Positions 27,001-35,764 of a stretch of 64,000 nt of DNA are shown here, in pieces. Position 1 is the first letter of the stretch. Each line of letters begins with the position of its first letter. Source of the DNA: Bergeyella cardium (lineage in GTDB: Bacteria > Bacteroidota > Bacteroidia > Flavobacteriales > Weeksellaceae). Both the position numbers and the translations under genes were made by a program. The notes under the pieces were generated by a model. The model was not told the DNA's origin. It worked only from the letters and a program-made list of their open reading frames with translations, and made no database searches. The DNA lies in contig NZ_QYCZ01000001.1 in assembly GCF_003614945.1 (NCBI RefSeq), positions 80,001-144,000 on the forward strand. The letters are read 5' to 3'.

Positions 27001-27074
27001 TTTATTTTTTTAATAGATAATAATGCGTGTATAAATAGAAAAATCAGGGAGAAGACTTTTTTGGATGATTTCAT
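26997..27074 (-). CDS. 25-residue hydrophobic mini-protein candidate
   Basis: ATG at 27074-27072 opens a 25-codon frame: MKSSKKVFSLIFLFIHALLS followed by IKKIK. Two positive ends flank a ~15-residue hydrophobic core, as in a single-pass membrane peptide or an uncleaved signal. Its TGA overlaps the ATG of the PepSY reductase (ATGA), the classic layout for translational coupling, and it lies 49 bases after the DUF2271 stop. It may be a real subunit, a leader peptide for coupling, or chance; there is no homology evidence. Confidence 0.4.
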   Translation of the reverse strand: MKSSKKVFSLIFLFIHALLSIKKIK

Positions 27075-27123
27075 CGCTGGTGCAATCTCCCCGATTGGTA
27101 GGTGGGTGCCTTTTGTATGGTGG

Positions 27124-27606
27124 TTAGAGTTTGTTCAGTTTTACGGTACGCACATAGCCTTTGCCGCTTACTTTTTTAGAAAAATCAGCTTGAGTAAGGG
27201 GGATTACAGCGTCTTCCGTATGGTATTTTGCGTGTTCTACGGCAGATTCTATCCTGAGTTTATAGCCTTTATCAAAGACAGAATCATCTATATTGAGAAC
27301 GGTAGTGCTCCTATCGCCTGCACCTACGGAAGCCCCCGTAATCGCACTGAGCTGCTCGGGTTTTTGGTTCTGAGCTTTAAACCACTCTTTGAGCCCTTTG
27401 TACCATTTCTTATTATCTCCCATTACGGCGAGGGTTTTTTCGTATTCTCCATTAGGATTGATGAGAGAGACTACGAGGTAAGCATTTTCTCCATCGTAAT
27501 TGGTCATTTGGAGCATTAGTTTGTACTTGCTGCTCTGTGCCTGTGCTTGAATGCTAAACAAGAGCGCAAAAAATCCGAATAAAAAACTTTGTTTTAAAAA
27601 TCTCAT
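27124..27606 (-). CDS. Exported DUF2271 protein, candidate flavinylation target
   Basis: 160 residues: signal peptide (1-23, QAQA/QS), then a DUF2271-type domain with NAYLVVSLINPNGEYEKTL, W69, and AITGASVGAGDRS (88-100). T90-G-A-S93 resembles the Dxx(S/T)GA(T/S) motif that ApbE modifies, with Ser at the usual Asp position (S87). DUF2271 proteins often lie beside PepSY-membrane proteins and ApbE, as here. I infer a periplasmic flavoprotein or redox partner of the PepSY reductase; modification is unproved. 30 bases separate it from the ankyrin gene upstream. Confidence 0.8.
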   Translation of the reverse strand: MRFLKQSFLFGFFALLFSIQAQAQSSKYKLMLQMTNYDGENAYLVVSLINPNGEYEKTLAVMGDNKKWYKGLKEWFKAQNQKPEQLSAITGASVGAGDRSTTVLNIDDSVFDKGYKLRIESAVEHAKYHTEDAVIPLTQADFSKKVSGKGYVRTVKLNKL

Positions 27607-27636
27607 AAAAATTTAATTTATAATTATTGATTCAAT

Positions 27637-29130
27637 TTATTTTAAAAAGCTGAGGTCTATATTCTGATGAGTGAGGGCTTCATTATCCTTAGCGATGTCA
27701 TAAGCCGTTTCGTCTAGGTCTGTTTTAATTTTTTTATCAGCCCCAAGCGAGATGAGGTATTTCAGAATCTGATCATCCTTTGCCACTAATGCTGCCTTGT
27801 GCAGTGCGGTGAGCCCATCATTATTCTTCGCATTAATATCTGCTTTTATAGGCGAAAGGCTTCGGATGAAGTCCAAGTTATTCTTAGCCGCTGCGATATG
27901 ATAAACCGTGCTCCCATCTCTGAAGGGCTGGGCAAAATTAAGACCTTTTTCTTGTAGGAGGAGGAGCTTCGGAAGGAAATCTTTATCGGCTTGCCTACCT
28001 TTTTTTGGTACTCGGAACGAATCCACGAGCACAAAAGCAAGGCTATTCCCCTTCGCATCAGTAGTGCGGAGGCTTGCACCCTTTTGGAGGAGGAAATTTA
28101 CGATTTCTGTGCTCCCCGTTTTTACGGCATTCAGTAGGGCGGTCTCTCCATTCGCATTTTTAGCATTGATGTCTCGGCAATAAGGGAAAAGCTGTTTCAC
28201 GATGCTAAGACTTTTACCACCGCAGACCAGCATAAAGGCGGTGTTTCCGTTTTTATCTTTTCGTGAGGCATCTGCTCCGCTTGATAAAAGGTAGTTGATC
28301 ACTTCCTCCTGCTTAGGCTTCCTCGCTACGATGTGGAGCAAGGTCTCTCCTTGTGCATTCGTGATTTTGGGGTCTAATTTCAGCTCACCGATAAGGTAGA
28401 GGTAGGGCTGCACACCATTCGTTACCTTATGTGCCCCTTCGGCTACGGCGAGCAGGGCAGAGGAGTCGTATTTTACCCCTCGTTTTACGAGCGTTCTCAG
28501 GTTTTCTACATTATCACCGACCAATGCCGCGTAGTAGAATGCACCTCGCCCCTTTTTGTCCTCTACTTGGAGGCTAAGCCCTTTGGAGATGAGCTCATCG
28601 GTTATTTTGAGCCCCTTATCCTGTCCAATGCAGAGCAGAAGCAGATCGGCATCCTCAAGCTGCGGGTATTTTTGGCGGATATCAAACCTATTTTTAATAT
28701 AAAGTTCTAATATTTCTGGGGTAATATTCCCACCTCTACAAGCATAAACTAAGGGATTTGCCCCTTTATCATCTAAGGCATTCAGGTTGGCTCCTTTTTT
28801 TATCAGGTGCTTTACTACCTCGTAGAGTTTAGCATTGGTTGCCCAGTGCAGGTAAGTTCTCTCATGGAAGAATTTCTTTTCTATATCCACCCCTTTTTGG
28901 TCAGTGAGGTATTTGATGACCTCTGGGCTTGCTTTCGCCATTATAGCCGCAAAAATAGGGTCGCTCGCGCCTTCGGTATTTTTAAAGTCAAAGCCTTTGC
29001 GCACCTCTTTCTTTACTTCTTTTAGGCTTGGTGCGCCTTCCCAGAATTTAGCCTCCGAAAGAGGAGATTTTTGCTGGGCAGAAATCAGCATCCCAGCGCA
29101 AAAGAATGATGAAATGATGAACTTTTTCAT
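27637..29130 (-). CDS. Exported ankyrin-repeat protein
   Basis: 497 residues: signal peptide (about 1-18, LISA/QQ), then about ten ankyrin repeats from residue ~45 to the end, recognisable by TYLHWATNAKLYEVVKHLIK, NGETALLNAVKTGSTEIVNF, and GLTALHKAALVAKDDQILKY. There is no other domain, so it is probably a periplasmic scaffold. First gene of the operon with DUF2271, PepSY reductase and ApbE; a role in organising that redox system is inference from context only. -7 box TATATTTG at 29156-29163. Confidence 0.88.
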   Translation of the reverse strand: MKKFIISSFFCAGMLISAQQKSPLSEAKFWEGAPSLKEVKKEVRKGFDFKNTEGASDPIFAAIMAKASPEVIKYLTDQKGVDIEKKFFHERTYLHWATNAKLYEVVKHLIKKGANLNALDDKGANPLVYACRGGNITPEILELYIKNRFDIRQKYPQLEDADLLLLCIGQDKGLKITDELISKGLSLQVEDKKGRGAFYYAALVGDNVENLRTLVKRGVKYDSSALLAVAEGAHKVTNGVQPYLYLIGELKLDPKITNAQGETLLHIVARKPKQEEVINYLLSSGADASRKDKNGNTAFMLVCGGKSLSIVKQLFPYCRDINAKNANGETALLNAVKTGSTEIVNFLLQKGASLRTTDAKGNSLAFVLVDSFRVPKKGRQADKDFLPKLLLLQEKGLNFAQPFRDGSTVYHIAAAKNNLDFIRSLSPIKADINAKNNDGLTALHKAALVAKDDQILKYLISLGADKKIKTDLDETAYDIAKDNEALTHQNIDLSFLK

Positions 29131-29155
29131 AAAGCGGTATTTTATATTTTGCTTG

Positions 29156-29163
29156 CAAATATA
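29156..29163 (-). promoter_or_regulatory. -7 element of the ankyrin-DUF2271-PepSY-apbE operon
   Basis: Minus strand TATATTTG, perfect TAnnTTTG, 25 bases upstream of the ankyrin gene ATG. No clear -33 box; no Fur-like palindrome recognised nearby. Confidence 0.6.
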
Positions 29164-29400
29164 GAGAACAAAAACCTGATAAGTGCCATTTATTTATAGA
29201 TGGTCTTAATTAAAATTTCTGAATAATGAATTGAATAGATTGGAATGTCCTCTTTGCAAAACAATCCTTTGGATAAGGAGAAGAGAGAATAGTTAAAATG
29301 CTACAGCTTCGAGCTATTGAATGTGTCTAATTATCCATAGAATGCATATCATTAATAAGTGGGGTAGATCAACTAAGTAGTGGGATTGGTATAAAAATAC

Positions 29401-29408
29401 TACCTTTG
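29401..29408 (+). promoter_or_regulatory. -7 element of rsmI
   Basis: TACCTTTG, perfect TAnnTTTG, 18 bases before the ATG at 29427. It overlaps an in-frame TTG at 29406, ruling that codon out as the start. Confidence 0.6.
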
Positions 29409-29426
29409 GTCACAAATTTTGATGAG

Positions 29427-30101
29427 ATGCAGGGTATTCTTTATTTCGTACCTACACCTGTTGGGAATTTAGAAGATATGACTTTCAGAGCGATAAAAAC
29501 GCTGAAAGAAGCAGATTATATCCTCTGCGAAGATACCCGCACTTCGGGAGTTCTCTTGAAGCATTTTGAGATTTCAAAACCGCTGAAATCTTATCATTTG
29601 CATAATGAGCATCAATCCACCCAAAAAATTATAGACGATTTAATGAATGGGCAGCGCATCGCGATGATTACCGATGCGGGTACTCCTGGGATTTCAGACC
29701 CAGGCTACCTCCTTGCAAAAGCCTGTGCAGATAACGATATCGAGATGATATGCCTGCCCGGAGCTACGGCTTTTGTTCCCGCTTTGGTGGTATCGGGCTT
29801 GCCCAACCACGATTTTTATTTCGCGGGCTTCCTCCCTCAGAAAAAAGGGAGGCAAACCAAACTGAAACAGCTCGCAGAGGAGAAAAAAACCATCGTTCTC
29901 TACGAAAGTCCCCATAAAATCAACACAACTTTGGAGCAAATACAGGAATTTTTCGGCGAAAATACGAGGATAAGCCTTAGCCGAGAGATTTCTAAGAAGT
30001 TTGAAGAGACAAAAAGAGGTACAATCGCCGAACTGATCGCATTTTCCAAGTCTAAAACCCTCAAAGGAGAAATCGTTCTGGTGATTAATAACAGTATTTG
30101 A
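29427..30101 (+). CDS. rsmI: 16S rRNA (cytidine(1402)-2'-O)-methyltransferase
   Basis: SAM-dependent 2'-O methylation of C1402 in the ribosomal decoding centre. 224 residues of tetrapyrrole-methylase fold: LYFVPTPVGNLEDMTFRA at the N-terminus, ILCEDTRTS, MITDAGTPGISDPG and LPGATAFVPALVVSGL. Start placed at ATG 29427 (MQGILYF), because the upstream TTG lies in the promoter box. The length is somewhat shorter than E. coli RsmI (286), which is common in Bacteroidota. fabG follows after 27 bases. Confidence 0.94.
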   Translation: MQGILYFVPTPVGNLEDMTFRAIKTLKEADYILCEDTRTSGVLLKHFEISKPLKSYHLHNEHQSTQKIIDDLMNGQRIAMITDAGTPGISDPGYLLAKACADNDIEMICLPGATAFVPALVVSGLPNHDFYFAGFLPQKKGRQTKLKQLAEEKKTIVLYESPHKINTTLEQIQEFFGENTRISLSREISKKFEETKRGTIAELIAFSKSKTLKGEIVLVINNSI

Positions 30102-30128
30102 TTTGAAATTTATAAACTATAACATAAA

Positions 30129-30872
30129 ATGAAACAATTAGAAGGAAAAGTTGCCATTATTACAGGAGCAACGAGAGGCATCGGGAAGGGCATCGCCGAA
30201 GTTTTTGCGAAAGAAGGAGCTAAAATAGCTTTTACCTACGCTGGCTCGGTAGATAAAGCTCAATCCCTCGAAAAAGAGCTTTCTGCGCTTACCAAGATTA
30301 AAGGTTATCAGTCTGACGCCTCCGATTTTGATGCCGCACAAAAGCTGGTAGATGAGGTTCTCACAGAATTTGGCCAGATCGATATCGTGGTGAATAATGC
30401 AGGGATTACTCGGGATAATCTCCTTCTCAGAATGGGGAAAGAAGATTGGGATACGATTATAAAAGTAAACCTTGACTCTGTATTTAATCTCACAAAAGCG
30501 GTTATAAAACCAATGATGAAGGCTAAATCTGGTGCTATTATCAATATGACTTCCGTAGTGGGCGTGAAAGGAAATGCGGGGCAAGCAAATTATGCGGCAT
30601 CAAAGGCGGGAGTTATTGGCTTTACAAAATCTGTGGCATTAGAGCTCGGCTCGAGGAATATCCGCTGTAATGCTATCGCACCAGGTTTCATAGAAACAGA
30701 AATGACTGCCGTTCTTGATGAAAAAGTAGTGCAGGGCTGGAGAGATGCCATCCCTCTAAAACGAGGAGGCCAGCCAGAAGATATTGCGAATGCTTGTGTA
30801 TTCCTCGCAAGCGATAAATCTTCTTATATTACAGGGCAAGTGCTTAATGTAGATGGAGGTATGCTTACCTAA
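30129..30872 (+). CDS. fabG: 3-oxoacyl-[acyl-carrier-protein] reductase
   Basis: NADPH-dependent reduction of beta-ketoacyl-ACP in fatty acid elongation. 247 residues, classical short-chain dehydrogenase: cofactor motif TGATRGIG (13-20), NNAG (89-92), catalytic S142, Y155 and K159 (YAASK), and the C-terminal YITGQVLNVDGGM. Full length matches FabG closely. No other fab genes lie beside it, so another SDR role cannot be fully ruled out, but the match to FabG is strong. Confidence 0.93.
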   Translation: MKQLEGKVAIITGATRGIGKGIAEVFAKEGAKIAFTYAGSVDKAQSLEKELSALTKIKGYQSDASDFDAAQKLVDEVLTEFGQIDIVVNNAGITRDNLLLRMGKEDWDTIIKVNLDSVFNLTKAVIKPMMKAKSGAIINMTSVVGVKGNAGQANYAASKAGVIGFTKSVALELGSRNIRCNAIAPGFIETEMTAVLDEKVVQGWRDAIPLKRGGQPEDIANACVFLASDKSSYITGQVLNVDGGMLT

Positions 30873-30899
30873 ATAAGAAAAAAAATAATGAGACTTTAA

Positions 30900-30932
30900 G
30901 GCAATTGGTTTTACCAGTTGCTTTTTATTTTA
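30900..30932 (+). terminator. Terminator downstream of fabG
   Basis: GCAATTGGT (30901-30909) pairs with ACCAGTTGC (30913-30921) with one G-U pair, followed by TTTTTATTTTA. Confidence 0.85.
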
Positions 30933-31051
30933 TGCTTGTAATGCGTTGATTTTTAGATTTTGAAAATCTATATTATATGATGATTAAAATTTTTAGCCGG
31001 ATATTCGTCTTTAAAAAGCTGTTGATTTTCAAAATATTTTACTGCTAAAAT

Positions 31052-31081
31052 TTGGAGATAAGAAAATATTTTATACATTTG
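31052..31081 (+). promoter_or_regulatory. Promoter of the ribosomal protein cluster
   Basis: TTG (31052-31054), 19-base spacer, TACATTTG (31074-31081): perfect Bacteroidota promoter. Transcription should start near 31088, leaving a ~90-base leader before rplC. The rest of the 30933-31051 gap is AT-rich with nothing recognised. Confidence 0.85.
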
Positions 31082-31178
31082 CGCACTCATTTTAGGGGTG
31101 TAGTGTGCTTGTTTGAGAACTAAAACCTTAAAATGCTGGAGAATAAAAAGATAATTTTTATATATATTTTTATAAACA

Positions 31179-31805
31179 ATGTCAGGTATTATTGGAAAAA
31201 AAATCGGGATGACTTCCCTTTTTGACGAGAACGGAAAAAATATTCCGTGTACCGTTATTCAGGCGGGTCCTTGCTCGGTTTTACAAGTCAGAACCTTAGA
31301 AAAAGACGGCTATAAAGCTGTTCAGTTAGGTTTCGATGACAAGAGTGAGAAGAATGTCGGTAAGGCATTGGCTGGTCATTTTAAAAAGGCTGGTTCTACA
31401 CCTAAGGCAAAGTTGGCAGAATTCTATCACGAATTCGTAGATACTTTGAATGTAGGTGATGAAGTGAAAGTGAATCTTTTTGCTGAAGGAGAGTATGTAG
31501 ATGTTACAGGTACTTCTAAAGGTAAAGGATTTCAGGGGGTAGTGAAAAGACACGGCTTTGGTGGTGTTATGCAAGCAACTCACGGTCAGCATAACAGGCT
31601 AAGAGCTCCTGGTTCTATCGGTGCGGGTTCAGACCCATCAAGAGTATTCAAGGGGATGAGAATGGCTGGAAGAATGGGAGGTAAGCAAGTGACTGTTCAA
31701 AACCTTCAAGTGTTAAAAGTAGATGAAGAACAAAATCTTTTAGTTGTAAAAGGTGCTGTTCCGGGAGCTAAAAATTCTTATGTAATTATCAGAAAATGGA
31801 ACTAG
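31179..31805 (+). CDS. rplC: 50S ribosomal protein L3
   Basis: 208-residue uL3, an early assembly protein near the peptidyl-transferase centre. [18 protein letters not shown] at the N-terminus and [19 protein letters not shown] in the middle are diagnostic. It opens this cluster: rpsJ (S10), which usually precedes it in Flavobacteriia, is absent here. Its stop overlaps the rplD start by 10 bases. Confidence 0.98.
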   Translation: MSGIIGKKIGMTSLFDENGKNIPCTVIQAGPCSVLQVRTLEKDGYKAVQLGFDDKSEKNVGKALAGHFKKAGSTPKAKLAEFYHEFVDTLNVGDEVKVNLFAEGEYVDVTGTSKGKGFQGVVKRHGFGGVMQATHGQHNRLRAPGSIGAGSDPSRVFKGMRMAGRMGGKQVTVQNLQVLKVDEEQNLLVVKGAVPGAKNSYVIIRKWN

Positions 31806-32425
31806 TAGTATTAAATACACAAGGAAAGGAAACCGGAAGAAAAGTAACTCTTGATGAATCAATTTTCGGAATTGAGCCTAATCAGCACGCGGTTTACCTA
31901 GAAGTGAAACAATACCTTGCAGCACAAAGACAAGGTACTCATAAGTCTAAAGAAAGAAGTGAAATAACCGCTTCTACTAAAAAACTTAAAAAACAAAAAG
32001 GATCTGGTTCTGCAAGATATGGTGATATTAAATCGCCAGTATTTAAAGGTGGAGGTAGAGTATTCGGACCTAAACCAAGAGATTACAGATTTAAATTAAA
32101 TAAAGCTGTTAAGAGATTAGCTAAGAAATCTGTTCTTTCTCAGAAATTGAGAGATAACAGCATTAAAGTTTTGGAAGATGTGCAGTTTGCTGCTCCTAAA
32201 ACAAAGGATTTCATCAATGTATTAAATGCATTAGAGCTTAATGGTAAGAAATCTTTGTTTATCCTTCCAGAGGCTAATAAGAATGTATATTTATCTTCAA
32301 GAAACTTGCCTAAGACTAAGGTGTTAAATTATAATGAGATTTCTTCTTATGATTTAATCAATGCAGGTGAGATTGTTTTCTTAGAAGGTGCAGTAGATAA
32401 ATTTCAAGAAAACTTAAAGAAATAA
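31796..32425 (+). CDS. rplD: 50S ribosomal protein L4
   Basis: 209-residue uL4, with the long basic loop reaching the exit tunnel ([20 protein letters not shown]). It overlaps rplC by 10 bases. In E. coli L4 represses the S10 operon; no equivalent leader structure was recognised here. Confidence 0.98.
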   Translation: MELVVLNTQGKETGRKVTLDESIFGIEPNQHAVYLEVKQYLAAQRQGTHKSKERSEITASTKKLKKQKGSGSARYGDIKSPVFKGGGRVFGPKPRDYRFKLNKAVKRLAKKSVLSQKLRDNSIKVLEDVQFAAPKTKDFINVLNALELNGKKSLFILPEANKNVYLSSRNLPKTKVLNYNEISSYDLINAGEIVFLEGAVDKFQENLKK

Positions 32426-32430
32426 ATCGT

Positions 32431-32718
32431 ATGTCAGTAATTATCAAACCAGTTATTTCAGAAAAAGCTAACTATCTTACAGATCTTAGAGGGGCTTATT
32501 CTTTCTTGGTAGATACTAAGGCGAATAAGATCGAAATTAAGAGAGCGATAGAAGAGGCTTATGGAGTGAAAGTAGCAGATGTAAGGACGATGATTTATGC
32601 ACCGAAAGTTTCTGCTAAGTATACAAAAAAAGGACTTCAAATCGGTAAGACAAATAAGCTGAAAAAGGCTGTTGTTACTCTTGCAGAGGGAGAAGTTATC
32701 GATATTTTTTCAGTATAA
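32431..32718 (+). CDS. rplW: 50S ribosomal protein L23
   Basis: 95-residue uL23 at the tunnel exit, docking site for trigger factor and SRP. IIKPVISEKANYL and KANKIEIKRAIEEAYGVKV are family signatures. 5 bases after rplD. Confidence 0.98.
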   Translation: MSVIIKPVISEKANYLTDLRGAYSFLVDTKANKIEIKRAIEEAYGVKVADVRTMIYAPKVSAKYTKKGLQIGKTNKLKKAVVTLAEGEVIDIFSV

Positions 32719-32726
32719 AATAAGTT

Positions 32727-32758
32727 TTAAGCAGTAAGTGAAATCGCTTATTGCTTAA
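32727..32758 (+). other. Hairpin between rplW and rplB
   Basis: TTAAGCAGTAAG (32727-32738) pairs with CTTATTGCTTAA (32747-32758), 12 bp with one G-U, loop of 8. It lacks a following T-run, so it is not a standard terminator; it may be an RNA processing or protection site within the long transcript. Confidence 0.45.
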
Positions 32759-32801
32759 TCTATTAAGTGTAAATAAATAATTTAATAATTAATAAATAGT
32801 A

Positions 32802-33623
32802 ATGTCTGTTAGAAAATTAAAACCTATCACCCCGGGACAGAGATTCAGAATTGTAAACAATTTTGAGGAAATTACTACTAACAAACCAGAGAAATCTTTG
32901 GTTGTAGGTATTAAAAAGTCAGGTGGGCGTAACAACACGGGTAAAATGACGATGCGTTACACCGGAGGTGGACACAAAAGGAAATACAGAATTATTGACT
33001 TCAAGAGAAACAAATTCAATGTTGAAGCTGAGGTTAAATCTGTAGAGTACGATCCAAACAGAACTGCTTTTATTGCTCTTCTTGAGTATGCAGATGGAGA
33101 AAAGAGATACATCATCGCTCCAAATGGTATTAAAGTAGGTCAGAAAGTAGTTTCAGGAGAAAATGTAGAGCCTAATGTAGGTAATGCAATGAAGTTGAAA
33201 AACATTCCATTAGGGACTGTTATTTCTTGTGTAGAAATGAGACCTGGTCAAGGAGCAATCCTCGCAAGAAGTGCAGGCTCTTCTGCTCAATTAACTTCAA
33301 GAGATGGTAAATATGCTATCATAAAGCTGCCTTCTGGAGAATCAAGAATGATTTTAGTAGAATGTGTAGCTATGATTGGTTCTGTATCTAATGGTGACCA
33401 CCAGCTTACAGTATCTGGTAAAGCAGGTAGAAGCAGATGGTTAGGCAGAAGACCAAGAACAAGAGCAGTAGTAATGAACCCTGTGGATCACCCAATGGGT
33501 GGTGGTGAAGGTAGAGCTTCCGGAGGTCACCCAAGATCTAGAAACGGTAAACCAGCTAAAGGTTATAAAACCAGAAAGAAAAATAAAGTGTCTAACCGTT
33601 ATATCGTATCTAAAAGAAAATAA
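32802..33623 (+). CDS. rplB: 50S ribosomal protein L2
   Basis: 273-residue uL2, needed for subunit joining and peptidyl transfer. [13 protein letters not shown] at the N-terminus, [15 protein letters not shown], and the conserved [19 protein letters not shown] loop near the C-terminus are present. 83 bases after rplW, with the 32727-32758 hairpin in between. Confidence 0.98.
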   Translation: MSVRKLKPITPGQRFRIVNNFEEITTNKPEKSLVVGIKKSGGRNNTGKMTMRYTGGGHKRKYRIIDFKRNKFNVEAEVKSVEYDPNRTAFIALLEYADGEKRYIIAPNGIKVGQKVVSGENVEPNVGNAMKLKNIPLGTVISCVEMRPGQGAILARSAGSSAQLTSRDGKYAIIKLPSGESRMILVECVAMIGSVSNGDHQLTVSGKAGRSRWLGRRPRTRAVVMNPVDHPMGGGEGRASGGHPRSRNGKPAKGYKTRKKNKVSNRYIVSKRK

Positions 33624-33625
33624 TT

Positions 33626-33904
33626 ATGGCAAGATCACTTAAAAAAGGTCCTTTCATTCATTATAAATTAGAGAAAAAGGTTCAGGCAAATATAGAGTCT
33701 GGTAAAAAAACGGTAATTAAAACTTGGTCTAGAGCATCTATGATTTCTCCAGACTTTGTAGGACAAACCATCGCTGTACACAATGGGAAAACTTTCGTTC
33801 CTGTTTATATTACAGAAAATATGGTGGGTCATAAGTTAGGTGAATTTTCTCCGACAAGGTCTTTTAGAGGACACGCGGGTAATAAAAATAAAGGAAGCAG
33901 ATAA
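33626..33904 (+). CDS. rpsS: 30S ribosomal protein S19
   Basis: 92-residue uS19 of the 30S head. [17 protein letters not shown] and [16 protein letters not shown] are characteristic. Starts 2 bases after rplB; its stop overlaps the rplV ATG by one base. Confidence 0.98.
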   Translation: MARSLKKGPFIHYKLEKKVQANIESGKKTVIKTWSRASMISPDFVGQTIAVHNGKTFVPVYITENMVGHKLGEFSPTRSFRGHAGNKNKGSR

Positions 33905-34302
33905 TGGGATCAAGAAAACAAGATAGTGCAATCGCAAGAAAAGAAGCAAACAAAGATGTTGTAAAGGCTTCATTGAACAATTGTCCATCTTCTCCGAGAA
34001 AAATGAGACTTGTTGCTGATATTATTAGAGGAGAAAAAGTAGATAAAGCACTTTATATCCTGAAATATTCTAAGAAAGAGGCTTCTAATAAATTAGAAAA
34101 ACTCCTTCTTTCTGCTATTGCCAACTGGCAAGTGAAAAATGAGGGAGCTGATATTGAAGAAGCAAACCTTATTGTAAAAGAAATATATGTGGATAGTGCA
34201 AGACAATTGAAGAGACTAAGACCAGCTCCACAAGGAAGAGGTTATAGAATCAGAAAAAGATCAAACCACGTAACAATAATCTTAGGTAATAAAGAAAATT
34301 AA
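33904..34302 (+). CDS. rplV: 50S ribosomal protein L22
   Basis: 132-residue uL22, whose beta-hairpin lines the exit tunnel; [20 protein letters not shown] and the tail [20 protein letters not shown] are diagnostic. One-base overlap with rpsS. Confidence 0.98.
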   Translation: MGSRKQDSAIARKEANKDVVKASLNNCPSSPRKMRLVADIIRGEKVDKALYILKYSKKEASNKLEKLLLSAIANWQVKNEGADIEEANLIVKEIYVDSARQLKRLRPAPQGRGYRIRKRSNHVTIILGNKEN

Positions 34303-34310
34303 TTCAAGGT

Positions 34311-35030
34311 ATGGGACAGAAGACAAATCCAATTGGTAATAGATTAGGTATCATCAGAGGATGGGATTCTAACTGGTTTGGAGGTAATGACTATGGAGAT
34401 AAAATAGCAGAAGACTACAAAATCAGAAGATACCTTGAAGCGAGATTATCTAAAGGTGGTATTTCAAGAATCTTTATAGAAAGAACTCTTAAATTAGTTA
34501 CAGTAACTATTACTACAGCAAGACCAGGGCTTATCATCGGTAAGGGCGGTCAAGAGGTTGATAAATTAAAAGAAGAATTGAAGAAACTTACTGAAAAAGA
34601 AGTTCAAATCAATATCTTCGAAATTAAGAGACCTGAACTTGATGCTGTATTAGTAGCTGATAGTATTGCTAAGCAAATTGAAAACAGAATTTCTTATAGA
34701 AGAGCTGTTAAAATGGCGATAGCAAGCACAATGAGAGTAGGAGCAGAAGGAATAAAAGTTATGATTTCTGGTCGTTTAAATGGTGCTGAAATGGCAAGAA
34801 GCGAATCTTTCAAAGAAGGAAGAATCCCATTGTCTACTTTCAGAGCAGATATAGACTATCACTGGGCAGAAGCTCACACTACTTATGGTAGATTAGGTGT
34901 AAAAGTTTGGATTATGAAAGGAGAAGTTTATGGTAAAAGAGAATTATCTCCACTCGTAGGACAACAAAAGAAATCTGCATCAAGAGGTGGTGATAGAGAT
35001 AACAGAAGACCAAGAAGAAATAATAAATAA
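34311..35030 (+). CDS. rpsC: 30S ribosomal protein S3
   Basis: 239-residue uS3 at the mRNA entry site, with an N-terminal KH domain ([16 protein letters not shown]) and C-terminal [12 protein letters not shown] and [13 protein letters not shown]. The tail is basic (Arg/Lys/Asn-rich). Confidence 0.98.
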   Translation: MGQKTNPIGNRLGIIRGWDSNWFGGNDYGDKIAEDYKIRRYLEARLSKGGISRIFIERTLKLVTVTITTARPGLIIGKGGQEVDKLKEELKKLTEKEVQINIFEIKRPELDAVLVADSIAKQIENRISYRRAVKMAIASTMRVGAEGIKVMISGRLNGAEMARSESFKEGRIPLSTFRADIDYHWAEAHTTYGRLGVKVWIMKGEVYGKRELSPLVGQQKKSASRGGDRDNRRPRRNNK

Positions 35031-35130
35031 TTAAAAATTTTAGATTAGACATTTTTAATTTTAAATTACCGTTACTTTTTTAAAATAGAAAATCTAAAAT
35101 CTAAAATAGGAAATCTAAAATTTAGAAATT
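35031..35130 (+). repeat. AATCTAAAAT repeats between rpsC and rplP
   Basis: 100 AT-rich bases breaking an otherwise tight operon. AATCTAAAAT-like words recur three times (about 35090-35122) and their complement (ATTTTAGATT, 35037-35046) occurs at the start, giving an inverted repeat of about 12 bp spanning 35035-35123. No T-run terminator and no clear promoter. Confidence 0.55.
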
Positions 35131-35556
35131 ATGTTACAACCAAAAAGAACCAAGTTCCGACGAGTTCATAAAATGAAGATGAAAGGTAATGCTAATAGAG
35201 GTGCTCAATTAGCTTACGGAACATTCGGAATTAAAGCCATTGAAGGAGCTTGGATTACTGCAAGACAAATCGAGGCAGCTCGTATCGCGGCTACCAGATA
35301 TATGAAAAGGGAAGGACAGCTATGGATTAAAATATTCCCAGATAAACCGATTACTAAAAAACCAGCCGAAGTAAGGATGGGTAAAGGTAAAGGTGCTGTG
35401 GAATACTGGGTAGCTGTAGTAAAACCAGGAAGAATAATGTTTGAAGTAGGTGGAGTGCCTTACGAAGTAGCAAAAGAAGCTCTTAGACTTGCTGCTCAAA
35501 AACTTCCAGTGGTAACCAAGTTTGTAGTAGCTAATGATTTTGTTAAACCTCAATAA
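35131..35556 (+). CDS. rplP: 50S ribosomal protein L16
   Basis: 141-residue uL16 that helps place the A-site t[22 protein letters not shown] and [18 protein letters not shown] are diagnostic. The residue equivalent to E. coli Arg81 hydroxylated by YcfD lies in this second motif region. Confidence 0.98.
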   Translation: MLQPKRTKFRRVHKMKMKGNANRGAQLAYGTFGIKAIEGAWITARQIEAARIAATRYMKREGQLWIKIFPDKPITKKPAEVRMGKGKGAVEYWVAVVKPGRIMFEVGGVPYEVAKEALRLAAQKLPVVTKFVVANDFVKPQ

Positions 35557-35566
35557 TCTTTGAATA

Positions 35567-35752
35567 ATGAAAAGTACTGAAATTAAAAATTTAAGTGTAG
35601 AGGATCTTCAAAATAAATTGGCAGAAGTTCAAGCTCAGTATCAGAAACTGACTTTGGCTCATAGAATTAGCCCAATTGAAAATCCTATTCAAATCAGAGA
35701 TTTGAGAAGAACAATTGCAAGAATAAAAACGGAGTTAACTAACAAACAATAA
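35567..35752 (+). CDS. rpmC: 50S ribosomal protein L29
   Basis: 61-residue uL29, two-helix protein at the tunnel exit. IKNLSVEDLQNKLAEVQAQY and NPIQIRDLRRTIARIKTEL match the family. Confidence 0.97.
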   Translation: MKSTEIKNLSVEDLQNKLAEVQAQYQKLTLAHRISPIENPIQIRDLRRTIARIKTELTNKQ

Positions 35753-35764
35753 TTTCATTTTACA

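Noticed and set aside
30138-30584. 148-codon minus-strand frame opposite fabG
   Set aside because: Shadow of the SDR coding sequence.
31081-31108. Hairpin GCGCACT / AGTGTGC as a leader element upstream of rplC
   Set aside because: Its left arm overlaps the -7 box and lies before the expected transcription start near 31088, so it would not form in RNA.
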